DNA from: Elymus sibiricus
Lineage: Eukaryota; Streptophyta; Magnoliopsida; Poales; Poaceae
Assembly: GCA_039707655.1 (NCBI GenBank)
Contig: CM077665.1
Location: 445,593,531-445,657,530 of the forward strand
DNA length: 64,000 nucleotides
Direction: 5' to 3'
The number at the start of each line of letters is the position of its first letter. Position 1 is the first letter of the stretch. The notes under the pieces were generated by a model. That model did not search any database and was not told the origin of the DNA. It saw only the letters and a list, made by a program, of their open reading frames with translations. This document shows, in pieces, positions 1 to 11,239 of the stretch. The translations under genes and the position numbers were made by a program.

Positions 1-39
1 GTTACCTTACCAATTTCCACTTACCAAAGGCGCTTCACT

Positions 40-56
40 CCCCGGCAATGGCGCCA
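40..56 (-). other. Primer-binding site of Gypsy element S (tRNA-Asp type)
   Basis: Read on the minus strand this is tggcgccattgccgggg, the complement of the plant tRNA-Asp 3' end with one mismatch. It lies about 11 nt beyond the LTR end at 68, the expected spacing. The internal region of the element therefore runs leftwards out of the window. Confidence 0.8.
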
Positions 57-67
57 GAAAAGAGTCT

Positions 68-3000
68 TGATGACCCACAAGTATAGGGGATCAATCGTAG
101 TCCTTTCCATAAGTAAGAGTGTCGAACCCAACGAGGAGCAGAAGGAAAGGATAAGCAGTTTTCAGCAAGGTATTCTCTACAAGTGCTGTAAGTAACGATA
201 GTAGATAGTTTTGTAGCAAGATAAATCGTAACAAGTGACAAGTAACAATAGTAGCAAAGCTGCATCAAGGTAGCCCAATCCTTTTTGTAGCAAAGGACAT
301 GCCTGTAAGTACTCTTATATTAAGCAAGCGCTCACGAGGACACATGTGAATTATGTCTAGTCATGTTCATCATGTTGGGTTGATTCGCGTTCGCTACTTT
401 GATAATTTGAAATGTGGGTGGACTGGTGCTAAGGTGTTGTTCTTACTTGAACTAACAACCTACTTATGATTACCCCCTCCGGCAAGCATCCACAACTACG
501 AAAGAAGAATTAAGATAAATCTAACCATAGCATGAAACATGTGGATCCAAATCAGCCCCTTATGAAGCAACTCATAAACTGGGGTTTAAGCTTCTGTCCT
601 CTAGCAACCCATCATCTACTTGTTACTCCACAATGACTTCCCTTAGGCCCATAGCATGGTGAAGTGTCATGTAGTCGACGTTCACATGACACCACTAAGA
701 GAAGTAACAACATACATATCATCAAAATATCGAACGAATACCAACTTCACATGATAACTTATAACCAGACTTCTCCCATGTCCTCAGGAACAATAGTAAA
801 TACTCACACCTCATCAACATGTTCAAGATCAGAGGTGCAATAATAATAATTAAGGATCTGAACATAATATCTTCCACCAAGCAATCCAACAAGCATCAAC
901 TCCATGATGTAATCAACACAACTAGTAGCCCACAGGTACCAATCTGAGGTTTTGGGACAAAGATTGGATACAAGAGATGAACTAGGGTTGGAGATGAGAT
1001 GGTGTTGGTGAAGATGTTGATGAAGCTTGGTCCTCCGATAAAGGGCGAAGCGTTGGTGATGACGATGGCTTCGATCTCCCCCTCCCGGAGAGGGATTTCC
1101 CCGGCAGGATCTGACTGCCGGAGTGCAAAAGGGCCTCTGCCCAGGTTTCCGCCTCGAGACGGTGGCGCTTCATCCCAAAAGGTTGCTTATGATTTTTTCT
1201 AGGGTAAAATACACCATATAGGAGAAGGAAAGTCCACATCACCCCCTGGGGTTTCAGAAACCGACTAATCCACCCCCTCACCTCTAAAACCGGGTAATTA
1301 ACCCCTTGAGATCTGTAATACCGGCCAAAGCACCCCCTAATCCCAACTAGAGTGGTATTCACCAGTGGTTTTGCCTGCGTGTCTGTCCACAATTGCCATG
1401 TCGGTTTGTAGGGTGGGTCTCGGACTTAACACCTCCTCCTGTTCATTTGGGCCTCGTTCCCTTCTTTCCTTTAGACGAGACGGCGGCGGGGCAAGACGTG
1501 ATGATCGACACTTGACGAGAGTAGCACGACTACTCCAGGTGAGGAGCTCAGCTCTTCCATGCCCATCATGCACATCCTCCTCTGTGTGAATCACACATTC
1601 AAACTGGCGCCTGCAACGACCCTTTCTGAATTCAGAAGTAACAAGCTTACCTAGATAGTCCTCCATGGCTCCATCAGTCCAGTGATTCAGTACAAAAGTA
1701 CCACAGTTGCACCGGACTAGTGCTTGTTTAGTTAATGCGTGTATACGGTGCTTATCTCTATGCAGTTGAACAGTCTAGATTCTATAGATTTTAAAGCAGT
1801 TCCTTTCAAATTCAGAAAATACGACTTGGACTCCTTTCAGGCCACTGCCATATTCGATGTTTTTTTATTTTTGCTCCATGACCAATCTGGAATGACATCT
1901 TAGCATTATTTTAGTGGTATACTTGTGTGATCGTAATTAAACAACTAGCCGGCCGGCCGACTATAGTACACATTGATTAAGCTGCTACTCAATCAGCAGT
2001 TTTCTTTCAAACACTTGCTGGAATTAATAATCGATAATCCAGGTTGATGCATGCCTGCAGGTATTCTAAAAGTAATAAACTTTTGCTAAATGCCCTATGT
2101 ATTCTAGGTTGCATGCGTACCTTTAGCATTAATAGGACAAAAGCATTTTAATTAAATTTTTAAATATATTAAACATGAAATCATTAGCACGTCCCAAAAA
2201 TTCATATGCGCCAGCAAAAAATTAAGTCATTAGCACATCCCAAAAATTCTAATAGAATAGCTTAGGAATGTGAAATTAACTGGGTGAATGAGAAACTTGT
2301 ATAAAGTTGCTAGTGCGACTTCAGAATGATATTCAGTATGGAGCTCTGAATTTGACTTGGCTTTACTTAAAATTCAGTCTAGTGTTAGACGAAGTTTCGA
2401 AGGTACAAGAGTGAATCTGGTAAGGAGCAGGGGGCGCATCAGGTGCTTACTTTTTTTCACAGATTTATATGACATGAATCACTCATATGTACTGTAATCA
2501 GCCACTTTACCCCTTTCTGAAGTTTTATTTGTATCCTCATGTAAATATCAATAACACCATGAAAAGGAGACGATCATTTTCATTACATACCAACCATTTG
2601 AGATTCGAAAGAAGCATGTAAGAATGCTTATAATTTCACACCTTATTGTTGGCTAGTGGCTATAAGTATTACCCGGGCATTTCAGAATTTGAGCTATGTA
2701 AAGTAGCTTACCAAAAGTGAATAACCAACGCAAAGCAAGCTCCTTCTGTAGGTACTGCACAGTTCTGAACATAGACATCAAAGGATCAGTTTATATTCGC
2801 AAAATGATATAACCAGTACATTTTTGGGATGAAAAAATCACCTTGAACAAGATCATGAAGTAGCATAAGTTCGTCCCCCAAGGGCCATCCTCGTCTAGAG
2901 CGCTTCCTGGTCCTGGGAGAATTCGATTCCAGGAGGAGGAACTAGGGGGGTGGGCGGCCATGGCGTCAAACAGGGGGGAGAGAAGCTACAAAACAGGGGA

Positions 3001-3671
3001 GGGCGAGCTTCAGCTGGAGGCCATGGCGTAAAACAGGAGAGGAGGAAGAGAGGAACTAGGATTGCGTGTGGGATTGGGTGAAACTTTACGCGCGTCTTCG
3101 TACCTCTTCGCGCCACCACAACCGATGTGTCAATCGTGGAGAGCCACGCAAGCAAAACCGCTGGCTAAAACCACTTAAACTGAGATTAGGGTGTGCTTTG
3201 CCTGGTATTACAGATCTCAGGGGGTTAATTAACCGGTTTTTGAGTTGAGGGGGTGGATTACCCAGTTTCTGAAACCCCGGGGGGTGATATGGACTTCTTT
3301 CTAGGAGAAGAGGGGCCTCGGGAGGCCAGCCAGGGCCCCACAAGCCATCAGGGCGCGGCCTGGGAGGGTGAGCCGCGCCCTGTTGGCTTGTGCCTGGCTG
3401 GTGGCCCCCCTCTGGTATATTTTTGGCCCATAAATTCACATATATTCAATAAAAATTCCTCGGTAAGTTTTGTTTCATTTGGAGTCAGGTGATTTTTCTG
3501 CCTTTTTCTCGGTTTTCCGGTCCAGAATTCCAGTTTCCAGATAATCCCGTCTTTGTGATGTACCTTGCATATTCAGAGAGAAAGGGCATAAGAATTGTAT
3601 GATAATAGGGAATAATAGACAAGAATAACGTAAATATGAATAGGAGATCATGGTGCAAAATGGACGTATCA
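68..3671 (-). mobile_element. 5' LTR of minus-strand Gypsy retrotransposon S (Sabrina-like), split by a MULE
   Basis: Minus-strand sequence begins TGATACGTCCATTTTGCA at 3671 and ends GGGTCATCA at 68, directly before a tRNA-Asp primer-binding site, so this is the 5' LTR. Removing the MULE (1228-3301) and one copy of its 9-bp duplication leaves about 1.52 kb. The LTR start directly abuts LINE coding sequence at 3672, so the retrotransposon inserted in the LINE. The 5-bp duplication expected next to 3672 would lie at the far end of the element, outside the window. The name Sabrina is from memory of the LTR start. Confidence 0.8.
1228..3301. mobile_element. Non-autonomous Mutator-like element with long TIRs
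   Basis: Terminal inverted repeats of about 180 bp: 1228-1407 (starts gaaagtccacatcacc) and 3119-3301 (reverse complement starts gaaagaagtccatatcacc). Both carry matching blocks such as gagatctgtaatacc. A perfect 9-bp target duplication, taggagaag, flanks it at 1219-1227 and 3302-3310. Long TIRs with a 9-bp TSD are diagnostic of Mutator-like elements. The 1.7 kb interior has no transposase-like reading frame. GC-rich, exon-like stretches near both ends (about 1420-1560 and 2880-3060) could be captured host sequence, but I recognise no gene in them. Confidence 0.88.
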
Positions 3672-4743
3672 GTATTCCTCTCCCCTTCTAAAATATCTCT
3701 GTCTAGCTTTAATTTCTTCTATCTACCACATCATGGACAACTCCTTGAAAACATTAGCCATCCTACTTTTTTCTATATCTGTGAGGTCACCAACATCAGC
3801 CTTGAGATCTAAGCTATCATATTCCTCCATTAGTTCTTTTTTGTTTTTCCTAAGAAAAACTTCTATATTTCTGCTCCAGCCCCTAGCCATTTTCCTAAAA
3901 CTCCTAACTTTATGTTGCCAAATATCTAGAGGGTTATCACTAGAGCACCTGCTACTCCAGGCTTTCTCAACAAGCCCCTTGAAATTAGGCTGGTAAACCA
4001 CCATTTTTCAAACTTAAAGCTCTTGTAATTAGAAGGCCCACCCACACCAAAGTCCCAAACAATGGGAGTATGGTCACTACCAACTCTAGGTAGAGCCCTA
4101 GCAGTAGCTACAGGGTACTTTGCATCAAACTCTATAGAGCTAAAAAATCTATCTATCTTGGACATAATCAGATTCTCCTGATTGTTAGCCCAAGTATACA
4201 TTCTACCAGACATGTTGATCTCCAGCAGAGACCACATGTCAACCCAAATATTAATTTATCTACCCATCTATAATTCATATTCCCATTGTTCTTATCCTCA
4301 GGGCATCTAACTAGGTTAAATTCACCCCCAAAAATGCAAGGACCTGACCAACCTAGACTTAATTCATGTAATTCAGAAATTAAAGCCATTTCTCCTCTTC
4401 ATATGCAGTACCATACATGGTAGTAACCCTAGTAACAAAATCATTACTCTTATCTTTGATCACCACACTAATATAGTACTTTCTTGATATCTCAACTAAT
4501 AATATCATAAACATCTACATCTACACCAACCAAAGTGCCTCCAACAGAGCCATTCGAAAGAAGAAAATTCCAAGAAAAATTCCTATTGCCCATCAGGTGC
4601 TTAAGATTTTTTTTAGAAAAATCACATTGTTTTGTCTCTTGAAAACCCACCACAACAGGTTTCAAAGGCCAAATAGTGTCCTCAATACACTTTTTCCTGC
4701 CAGGGGCCAAAAGCCCTCTGGAATTCCAAAAGATGTATTTCAT
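3672..4743 (-). pseudogene. LINE ORF2, endonuclease domain only, frameshifted
   Basis: Starts at 4743 with MKYIFWNSRGL, typical of plant LINE apurinic-endonuclease domains, followed by a QETK motif holding the catalytic Glu. Further on the minus strand are GGEFNLVR (about 4320, normally GGDFN, so the catalytic Asp is Glu here) and GSDHTPI (about 4070), the SDH signature. These pieces lie in different frames, with breaks near 4495, 4390 and 4240. Coding similarity continues to 3672, where it is cut just before the usual start of the RT domain. The product would nick target DNA for target-primed reverse transcription; this copy is dead. Confidence 0.78.
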
Positions 4744-5050
4744 TGGAACTTCTTATTTGGGTGCTTGCCCCATCTAGTTTTTAGTCTCTAGGACCAACTT
4801 CTAGCTAATTCTTCATCATCTACATCATAAGCATTGTCTAATTTGTCTGAAGTCACATCACTCTTCTCATCAGAAATATCATTACTATCAGTCTCTATAC
4901 TAATATGTCTTTCTCATTAATCATCACACCAACAGTGTGACTCATTTCTACTAATTCATGAATAGGAAGTACATTAAAAGGTTTATTGGCAGCCATACCT
5001 TTTATGCTGGGAATTTCCATATGCTTCTTCATCTGGATGAGTTTAGCTTT

Positions 5051-6320
5051 CTACATGACATGCCGAGATCCCAGATTTCTGGCACTTTTCCTAGCAGCTT
5101 GTACATGCCCCCAAACCTTCTGCTTTTTCCCTTTCCTAGCATCACCCCCAGTGGAATCGGTACCCTCTTGTTTCTCTTCCACTCCCATCTGACTGAAATC
5201 AGACATGTTGTCATCTGGGAGACAGCTATCTCCGAGACCAGGACTCAGCTCCACATTGTCCCTGTCCATCAGCTTCCCACTCAGAACAATTTCCCGTGAT
5301 ATGTCATCCTCAACCTGTTGGAGCTCAGTGAAAATAAATTTTGTAGCTTCTCTAACATGCTTCTCTTTTGGCATCATAGACCCATAGTCCAGTCCTTTTT
5401 CAAACTCATTGTCTTCAGGATTCAGTCCCTGGAACTCCTCCCCATCAACTGTGTTTTCCACCTGTTCTAACACCTCCAGAGCATTATGTCTCCCTACATT
5501 TCCATTGCTAGTTCTGTTTCCTATTGTACTCCCCTGAATTTTTCCATTAACTGAATTATTGGAGCTCCCTTTGCTCCCTTCAGTCCCTTTGTCAATGTCC
5601 ATCTGCTCTCTTAGCTGATCCTCCTCTCCATCTTCACTATCACTGTTCCTAGTCTTGTCCATCCCAGCTTCCTTCCTGACTATAGGTACTTCCACAATCA
5701 ACTGCGCATTAAAAGTCTTGCTGCCAATCTCAAACAACCTCTCAGCTAGGATTTTGGATGGGCCCCTACACTGCATCTTAACTCTGATGTGCTCAAATAG
5801 ACATTGGAACATTCCTTGCCAATTCATTTCCTTTAGCAGCCCAAAGGCAGAAACACATTGGTCAAGGACCTGCACCCACACTTCTACCAACTCATCCAAA
5901 TTAGCTAGCTCTTCTTTCCACACTTCCACATTAACAGTGACATACATGGAAGGTAACCCAAAGCAGGGATAACCTGTCACCTGCTCAACTGAAATATGAG
6001 GTGGGAATTTGACCAAATAGGAATCTTCATCGATTTCTCTAATTTGCCAGGGCCAATTTGTCTTGTAGATACCAGAGAATTCCTTGGCCAGTTCCTCCTT
6101 GCTAACATGACCAGATTCAATGAACACTATCCCACAGTTCCTTAGCACCCAAATTGAATTGGCACCCAAGTCAGACATCTCAAGATGGTAAAACCAAGGC
6201 CAGAGGCAGCACTACCAATGTATTTGGCCATCTGATGTGGTCTCTTCTTAACAGGGCATCCCTCCACCTGATGGGCAATGGATTTGCATATGAAACACTT
6301 CTTACCCCTCTCACACATAG
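5051..6320 (-). pseudogene. LINE ORF1 (zinc-knuckle nucleic-acid-binding protein), frameshifted
   Basis: A CCHC knuckle, CFICKSIAHQVEGC (CX2CX4HX4C), is encoded at about 6255-6297. One frameshift later (about 6180) an open frame of 375 codons runs from 6178 to 5051. It carries the conserved plant LINE ORF1 region (WPWQIREI..., ...FGLLKEMNWQGMF..., ...RGPSKILAERLFEIG) and then an acidic and basic low-complexity tail ending GKKQKVWGHVQAARKSAR. The protein is an RNA chaperone of the LINE particle. The N-terminal DUF4283-like part is missing because the element stops at 6342. Confidence 0.78.
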
Positions 6321-6344
6321 CCTTGTGGTGTACAGGATCTCCAC

Positions 6345-8016
6345 GAGATACAAAATCTCAAGCTTGGGGATGCCCAAGGCGCCCCAAGTAAATATTTCAA
6401 GAAGTCTCAAGCATCTAAGCTTGGGGATGCTACGCATCCCACCTCTCTTCGTCAACTATCGGTTAGCCTATGTTGAGCCTAAATTTTTATTCGTTCATAT
6501 GATGCGTGCTATTCTTGGAGTTCTATTTTTGTTTAGTTTGCTGTTTGAATAAAATACTCAGATCTGAAAATATTTATTGAGAGAGAGAGAGAGAGTCCTC
6601 ACATAGCTACTTAATTGTTTGACTACTCATTGATCTTCACTTATATCTTTTGAGATTAGCTTGTCATTTCCTCTCATGCTTCACTTATACCTTTTTGAGG
6701 GATGAAATCTTTATGCTCATGTGCTTCATTTAAATTTGTTTGAGCTTGTCAAAAAAGGCAATGGTAATATATGAAACTAGTCCCAAAGTGATAGATATCC
6801 AAGGAGGATATAATAAAAACTTACATGAAGGTCATTGGACAAATTAATCTTGATTCCTTGTAATAGTTTTGAAACATGATGATAGTAATATGTGAGTAAT
6901 TATGCTTAGTAGGAATATTGGTGTTAAGGTTTGTGATTCCCTATGCATGCACGAAAGTCAATAGTTATGCAATGAAGTTACATCCTACTTGTGGTGCATT
7001 ATTCGGTGTTAGTTATGTTCAATGCTCACTTATGTGATTTTTTGTTTCTTGGTTTGGTTGCTTCCCAATCTATTTGCTAGCCTTCATTTTGTAATAAGTA
7101 GAAATACTACTTGTGCATCCAAAATCCTTAAACCAAGTTTTGCCTTATGAGTCCACCATACCTACCTATATGCGGTATTTCCATGCTGTTCCAAGCAAAT
7201 TTGTATGTGCCATCTCTAAATTTTCAAAATAAATTTTCTATTTTGTGTGCCCATACCGCTCATGAAACGGTGGGGAGTGTCCAATATTTTTCCATGCTAG
7301 ATGTGTTATTCTCAAGATGAGTGTTTATTCACTTGTCATTGCATGAGAGTGCGGCGGTAATAGGGATGCCCATTCCCGAAATGAAAAAGAAAAAAAATAT
7401 TTACTTTATGTTGTCAAATAATAAATTCCTTGGAAAGTGTTGGTATGGAAGGCAACCGTGGATACGGCCAGCCATGGAAAGTGAAAGTTTGGTGGAAAAA
7501 GGAATAAACTTTATTTTCTGTTTGGGAACCGCCTATGATATATCTAGCATGGAAAGTATTGTGAGCTACTTTGTCATTTTCGTTGACAGGAAAAGCATGC
7601 CACCCAAAATGTTTTTCTCTCTTAATTTAATCCTTGAGCTTTGGCACCCCTACAAATCCCTACTTCCCTCCGCGAAGGGCCTATCTATTTACTTTATGCA
7701 ATTTTTATTTTTACTTTGAGTCTCATCTTCTCTTATAAGCACCAACTAAGGGGCACTATGATCGTACTTGAGCATTGGACATAGCTAATATTTGAGTGTG
7801 TTTCATGAATGGATCAATGATTGAGCATGATGGGCTAGGGATAACTTTCTTTAGTGTTGATATTTTGAAAGACGTGGTTACTTGTTGACATGCTTATGTA
7901 TTGAAGTCATTATGTTAAAACTAGACTATTGCTTTGAATCATTACAAGTCCAAATGTCCATGCTATACAAAAGAAAAAAATATGAGATGAACATGTTAGG
8001 CAGCATTCCACATCAA
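6345..8016 (+). repeat. Copy 1 of W 3' terminal region (direct repeat of 12416-14092)
   Basis: Nearly identical to 12416-14092, from agatacaaaa through gcattccacatcaa, with scattered substitutions, a shorter GA microsatellite in the second copy and a 13-bp extra segment at about 12972. At 8016 the sequence leaves the 3' region and jumps to coding sequence equivalent to 16758 in the other copy. The polypurine motif and LTR found after copy 2 are absent here. Confidence 0.85.
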
Positions 8017-8280
8017 AATTAAACCCACACATGATGTGGTGAAGAAGAAGAAAAGAAGAAAGAGTAGAGGTAAAAAGGTATCTCTCCCAAATGATGTTGC
8101 TCCTATTATTGTTATGCCTCACGAGGATGAATCAAAAATAATTGTGGAAGATGATACACTTGATGATGATTTTGTTATGCCTATTGCTTGTTGTGATGAC
8201 TATGATTGGGAAGATAATGATACTTCTTATAATCTTGAAAATCTTTTTGGCACCAACTTGGTAAATTATGATGATAATAA

Positions 8281-10123
8281 TGTTGGAAATATGCCCTAGA
8301 GGCAATAATAAATTAGTTATTATTATATTTCCTTGTTCATGATAATCGTTTATTATCCATGCTATAATTGTATTGATTGGAAACTCAAATACATGTGTGG
8401 GTACATAGACAACACTGTGTCCCTAGTAAGCCTCTAGTTGACTAGCTCGTTGATCAAAAGATGGTGAAGGTTTCCTAGCCATGGACATGAGATGTCATTT
8501 GATAACGGGATCACATCATTAGGAGAATGATGTGATGGACAAGACCCAAACTATAAACGTAGCATATGATCATGTCAGTTTATTGCTATTGTTTTCTGCA
8601 TGTCAAGTATCTGTTCCTATGACCATGAGATCATGCAACTCCCTGACATCGGAGGAGTACCTTGTGTGTATCAAACGTCGCAACATAACTGGGTGACTAT
8701 AAAGATGCTCTACAGGTATCTCCGAGGGTGTCTGTTGGGTTGGCATGGATCAAGACTGGGATTTGTTACTCCGTGTGAAGGAGAGGTATCTCAGGGCCCA
8801 CTCGGTAATACAACATCACAACAAGCCTTGCAAGCAATGTGACTAAAGTGTTAGCCACGATATCTTGTATTACGGAACGAGTAAAGAGACTTGCCGGTAA
8901 CGAGATTGAACTAGGTATAGAGATACCGACGATCGAATCTCGGGCAAGTAACATACCGAAGAACAAAGGGAACAACATACGGGATTAACTGAATCCTTGA
9001 CATAGAGGTTCGACCAATAAAGATCTTCGTAGAATATGTAGGAGCCAATATGGGCATCCAGGTCCCGCTATTGGTTATTGATCGTAGAGGTGTCTCGGTC
9101 ATGTCTACATAGTTCTCGAACCCGCAGGGTCTACACACTTAACGTTTGGTAACGATTAGTATAGTTGAGTTATTTTGTTGGTGACCGAAGGTTGTTCGGA
9201 GTCCCGGATAAGATCCCGGACATGACGAGGATCTCCGGAAGAGTCCGGAGGTAAAGATTGATATATGTGATAAAAGTGTTTTGATCTCCGGAAGGGTTCC
9301 GGAATTCACCGGAAGGGGTTCCGGATGTTTACCGAAGTGTTCGGGTGCAGCAACACTTTATATGAGCCAAAGGGGTAAAGCCCACGAGGTATTGGAAAGT
9401 GCAAAAGGAAGTTTTGCTGCTGCCTTAAGCTGTACTACCGCTGGTAAGGCAGTACTACCGCGTAAGCGTTACTACCGCTTGTGTGAAGCGGTACTACCGC
9501 TCAAGCGGTACTACCGCTCGTGAGCGGTACTACCGCTTGTACGCGGTACTGCTGGAATCCAAGTTGGACTCTTTCCGTGCGGGCCAAACCGACCTTGTGC
9601 GGGCAAAACCGACCTTGTGGAGGCTTTCTCTCCAAGTTTAGACCCCAGGGCTCAACATATAAATAGAGGGGCAGGGCTAGCACACGGGATACATCAAGAT
9701 TTCCCAAGCCGTGTGCCGGCAACCCTAACCCTCTAGTTCCTCCCGTCATAATCTCCGTAGTGCTTGGCGAAGCCCTGCAGAGATTGTTCCTCACCACCAT
9801 CACCACGCCGTCGTGCTGCCGGAACTCATCTACTACTTCATCATCGCTCGCTGGATCGAGGAGGTGAAGGCGTCATCAAGCCGTACGTGTGTTGAACGCG
9901 GAGGTGCCGTCCGTTCGGCACTAGTTCGTGATCGGATCGAGGGACGACTTGCGATTTGGATCGCGGAGACGTTCGACTACATCAACCGCGTTTCTTAACG
10001 CTTCCGCTTAGCGATCTACAAGGGTATGTAGATTCACTCTCCCTCTCGTAGATGCTCATCACCATGGATAGATCTTGTGTGTGCGTAGGAAATTTTTTGT
10101 TTCCCATGCAACGTTCCCCAACA
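8281..10123 (+). mobile_element. Solo LTR of Angela/BARE-1/WIS Copia element
   Basis: Begins tgttggaaatatgccctaga and ends cccatgcaacgttccccaaca, the well-known termini of this Triticeae Copia family. Length is 1843 bp. It is flanked by a perfect 5-bp duplication aataa (8276-8280 and 10124-10128); the empty site survives in the other W copy near 17017. A TATA box (tataaata) lies at 9658-9665. With one LTR, no internal region and an intact TSD, this is a solo LTR left by LTR-LTR recombination. Confidence 0.95.
9430..9549. repeat. Near-palindromic minisatellite inside the solo LTR
   Basis: Six to seven copies of the unit agcggtactaccgct, itself a palindrome with one central mismatch, lie in tandem with 4-10 nt spacers just upstream of the LTR TATA box. 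Each unit could form a small hairpin. The same motif in the other orientation (ggtagtaccgc) recurs at 58931-59075. Confidence 0.8.
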
Positions 10124-11239
10124 AATAATTGTTATGCTATTGGTGCTATTCATACTATTAATGATGAGAGTGATTATGCTTATGATATACCAAGCCACAA
10201 GCTTGGGGATGCTATGTTTGATGACAATGACATGTTTGAGAATTTATTTGCTACAATTAATGTTTGTTCCAAGCTTGGGGATGTTATGCTTAATGAAGAT
10301 GATCTTTTTAGTTCCCCTACTTTGAATGATCAATTTTTTTTTATTATGATTGCATGCCTTCTATTTATGATGATTGTGATATTTTTGAAAGTGGGTGTGG
10401 AAGAGTGTCAATTTTATATAATTATTATCCCACTATTTTGGAGGGTGTTGAATTTTATTATAATGATAAAAGTGGATTTGGAGAGGTCATGACTTTATTT
10501 AGTAATGATTCCACTATTTCGGAAGAGGTTTCACTTAACTATGATGAGAACAAAGTTGCTACTTATGATGATTATTGTGATGATACTTATGTTATAAAAA
10601 GTAGTGCTAATTATTGTCATAATTTTGAATATCCTTTTACTGAACATTATTCTTTTAATGTGGAAACAATTTATAGTATTCGAGTTTCATTTGATGCTCC
10701 CACTTTTATGAATGAGAAGAAATTTGCTTATGAGGAGAGTAATAAAATTTCTATGCTTGTAGATCATGAAAATAATGCTTTATGTGATAGTTATATTGTG
10801 AAATTCCTTCTTGATGCTACTGAAAATTATTATGAGGGAGGAACATATGCTTGTAGGAATTGCAATAATATCAAGTTTCCTCTCTATGTGTTCAAGGTTT
10901 TGAAGTTATGCTTGTTTTGCCTTCCTATGCTAGTTGATTCTTGTTCCCATAAATTATTTGCTCAAAAAATCCCTATGCATAGGAAGTGGGTTAGACTTAA
11001 ATGTTCTTGTCATGAGATTCATGATGCTCTTTTGCATGTTTCAATTATTATTCCTATGTGAGCATCATTGAAATCATCATGCCTAGCTAAAAGGCATTCA
11101 AGAAAAGCGCTTGTTGGGAGACAACCCAACACTTTTACTTTCTGTTTTTGTGTGTTCACATGATTAAGCTACTGTACTAATCATTTTTTGTGCCTTTTAT
11201 TTCAATAAAGTGCCAAGTAAAGCCTTTGGGATGACTCAC

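Larger units (their letters stand above)
3672..6342 (-). mobile_element. LINE (non-LTR) fragment: ORF1 plus ORF2 endonuclease
   Basis: Minus-strand order is ORF1 with a zinc knuckle (6320-5051), a spacer, then the ORF2 endonuclease domain (4743-3672). The reverse transcriptase is cut off at 3672 by the LTR of element S, so the remainder should lie beyond that element. The 5' end stops at about 6342 inside internal sequence of element W, consistent with a 5'-truncated LINE inserted in W. Confidence 0.82.
8017..11061 (+). pseudogene. W-element gag-like protein, 5'-truncated, interrupted by a Copia solo LTR
   Basis: Coding sequence resumes at 8017 at the equivalent of codon 263 of the other copy (15970 start), is interrupted at 8281-10123 by a solo LTR, and continues at 10124 to a TGA at 11059-11061. 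A frameshift lies in the T-rich run near 10330-10345. The product is very rich in Asp, Asn, Tyr and Phe (for example IYDDCDIFESG), with no domain I recognise downstream of the knuckle seen in the other copy. The sequence aagcttggggatg, similar to the 3' polypurine motif, is used in frame to encode KLGD twice (about 10199 and 10272). Confidence 0.7.

Noticed and set aside
6154..6552. 132-codon plus-strand open frame
   Set aside because: It spans the junction between the antisense LINE ORF1 and element W, so it is accidental.
7321..7719. 132-codon plus-strand open frame, with a near-copy at 13484-13795
   Set aside because: It lies in the W 3' non-coding region; the second copy is shorter from a frameshift, so the frame is not conserved.
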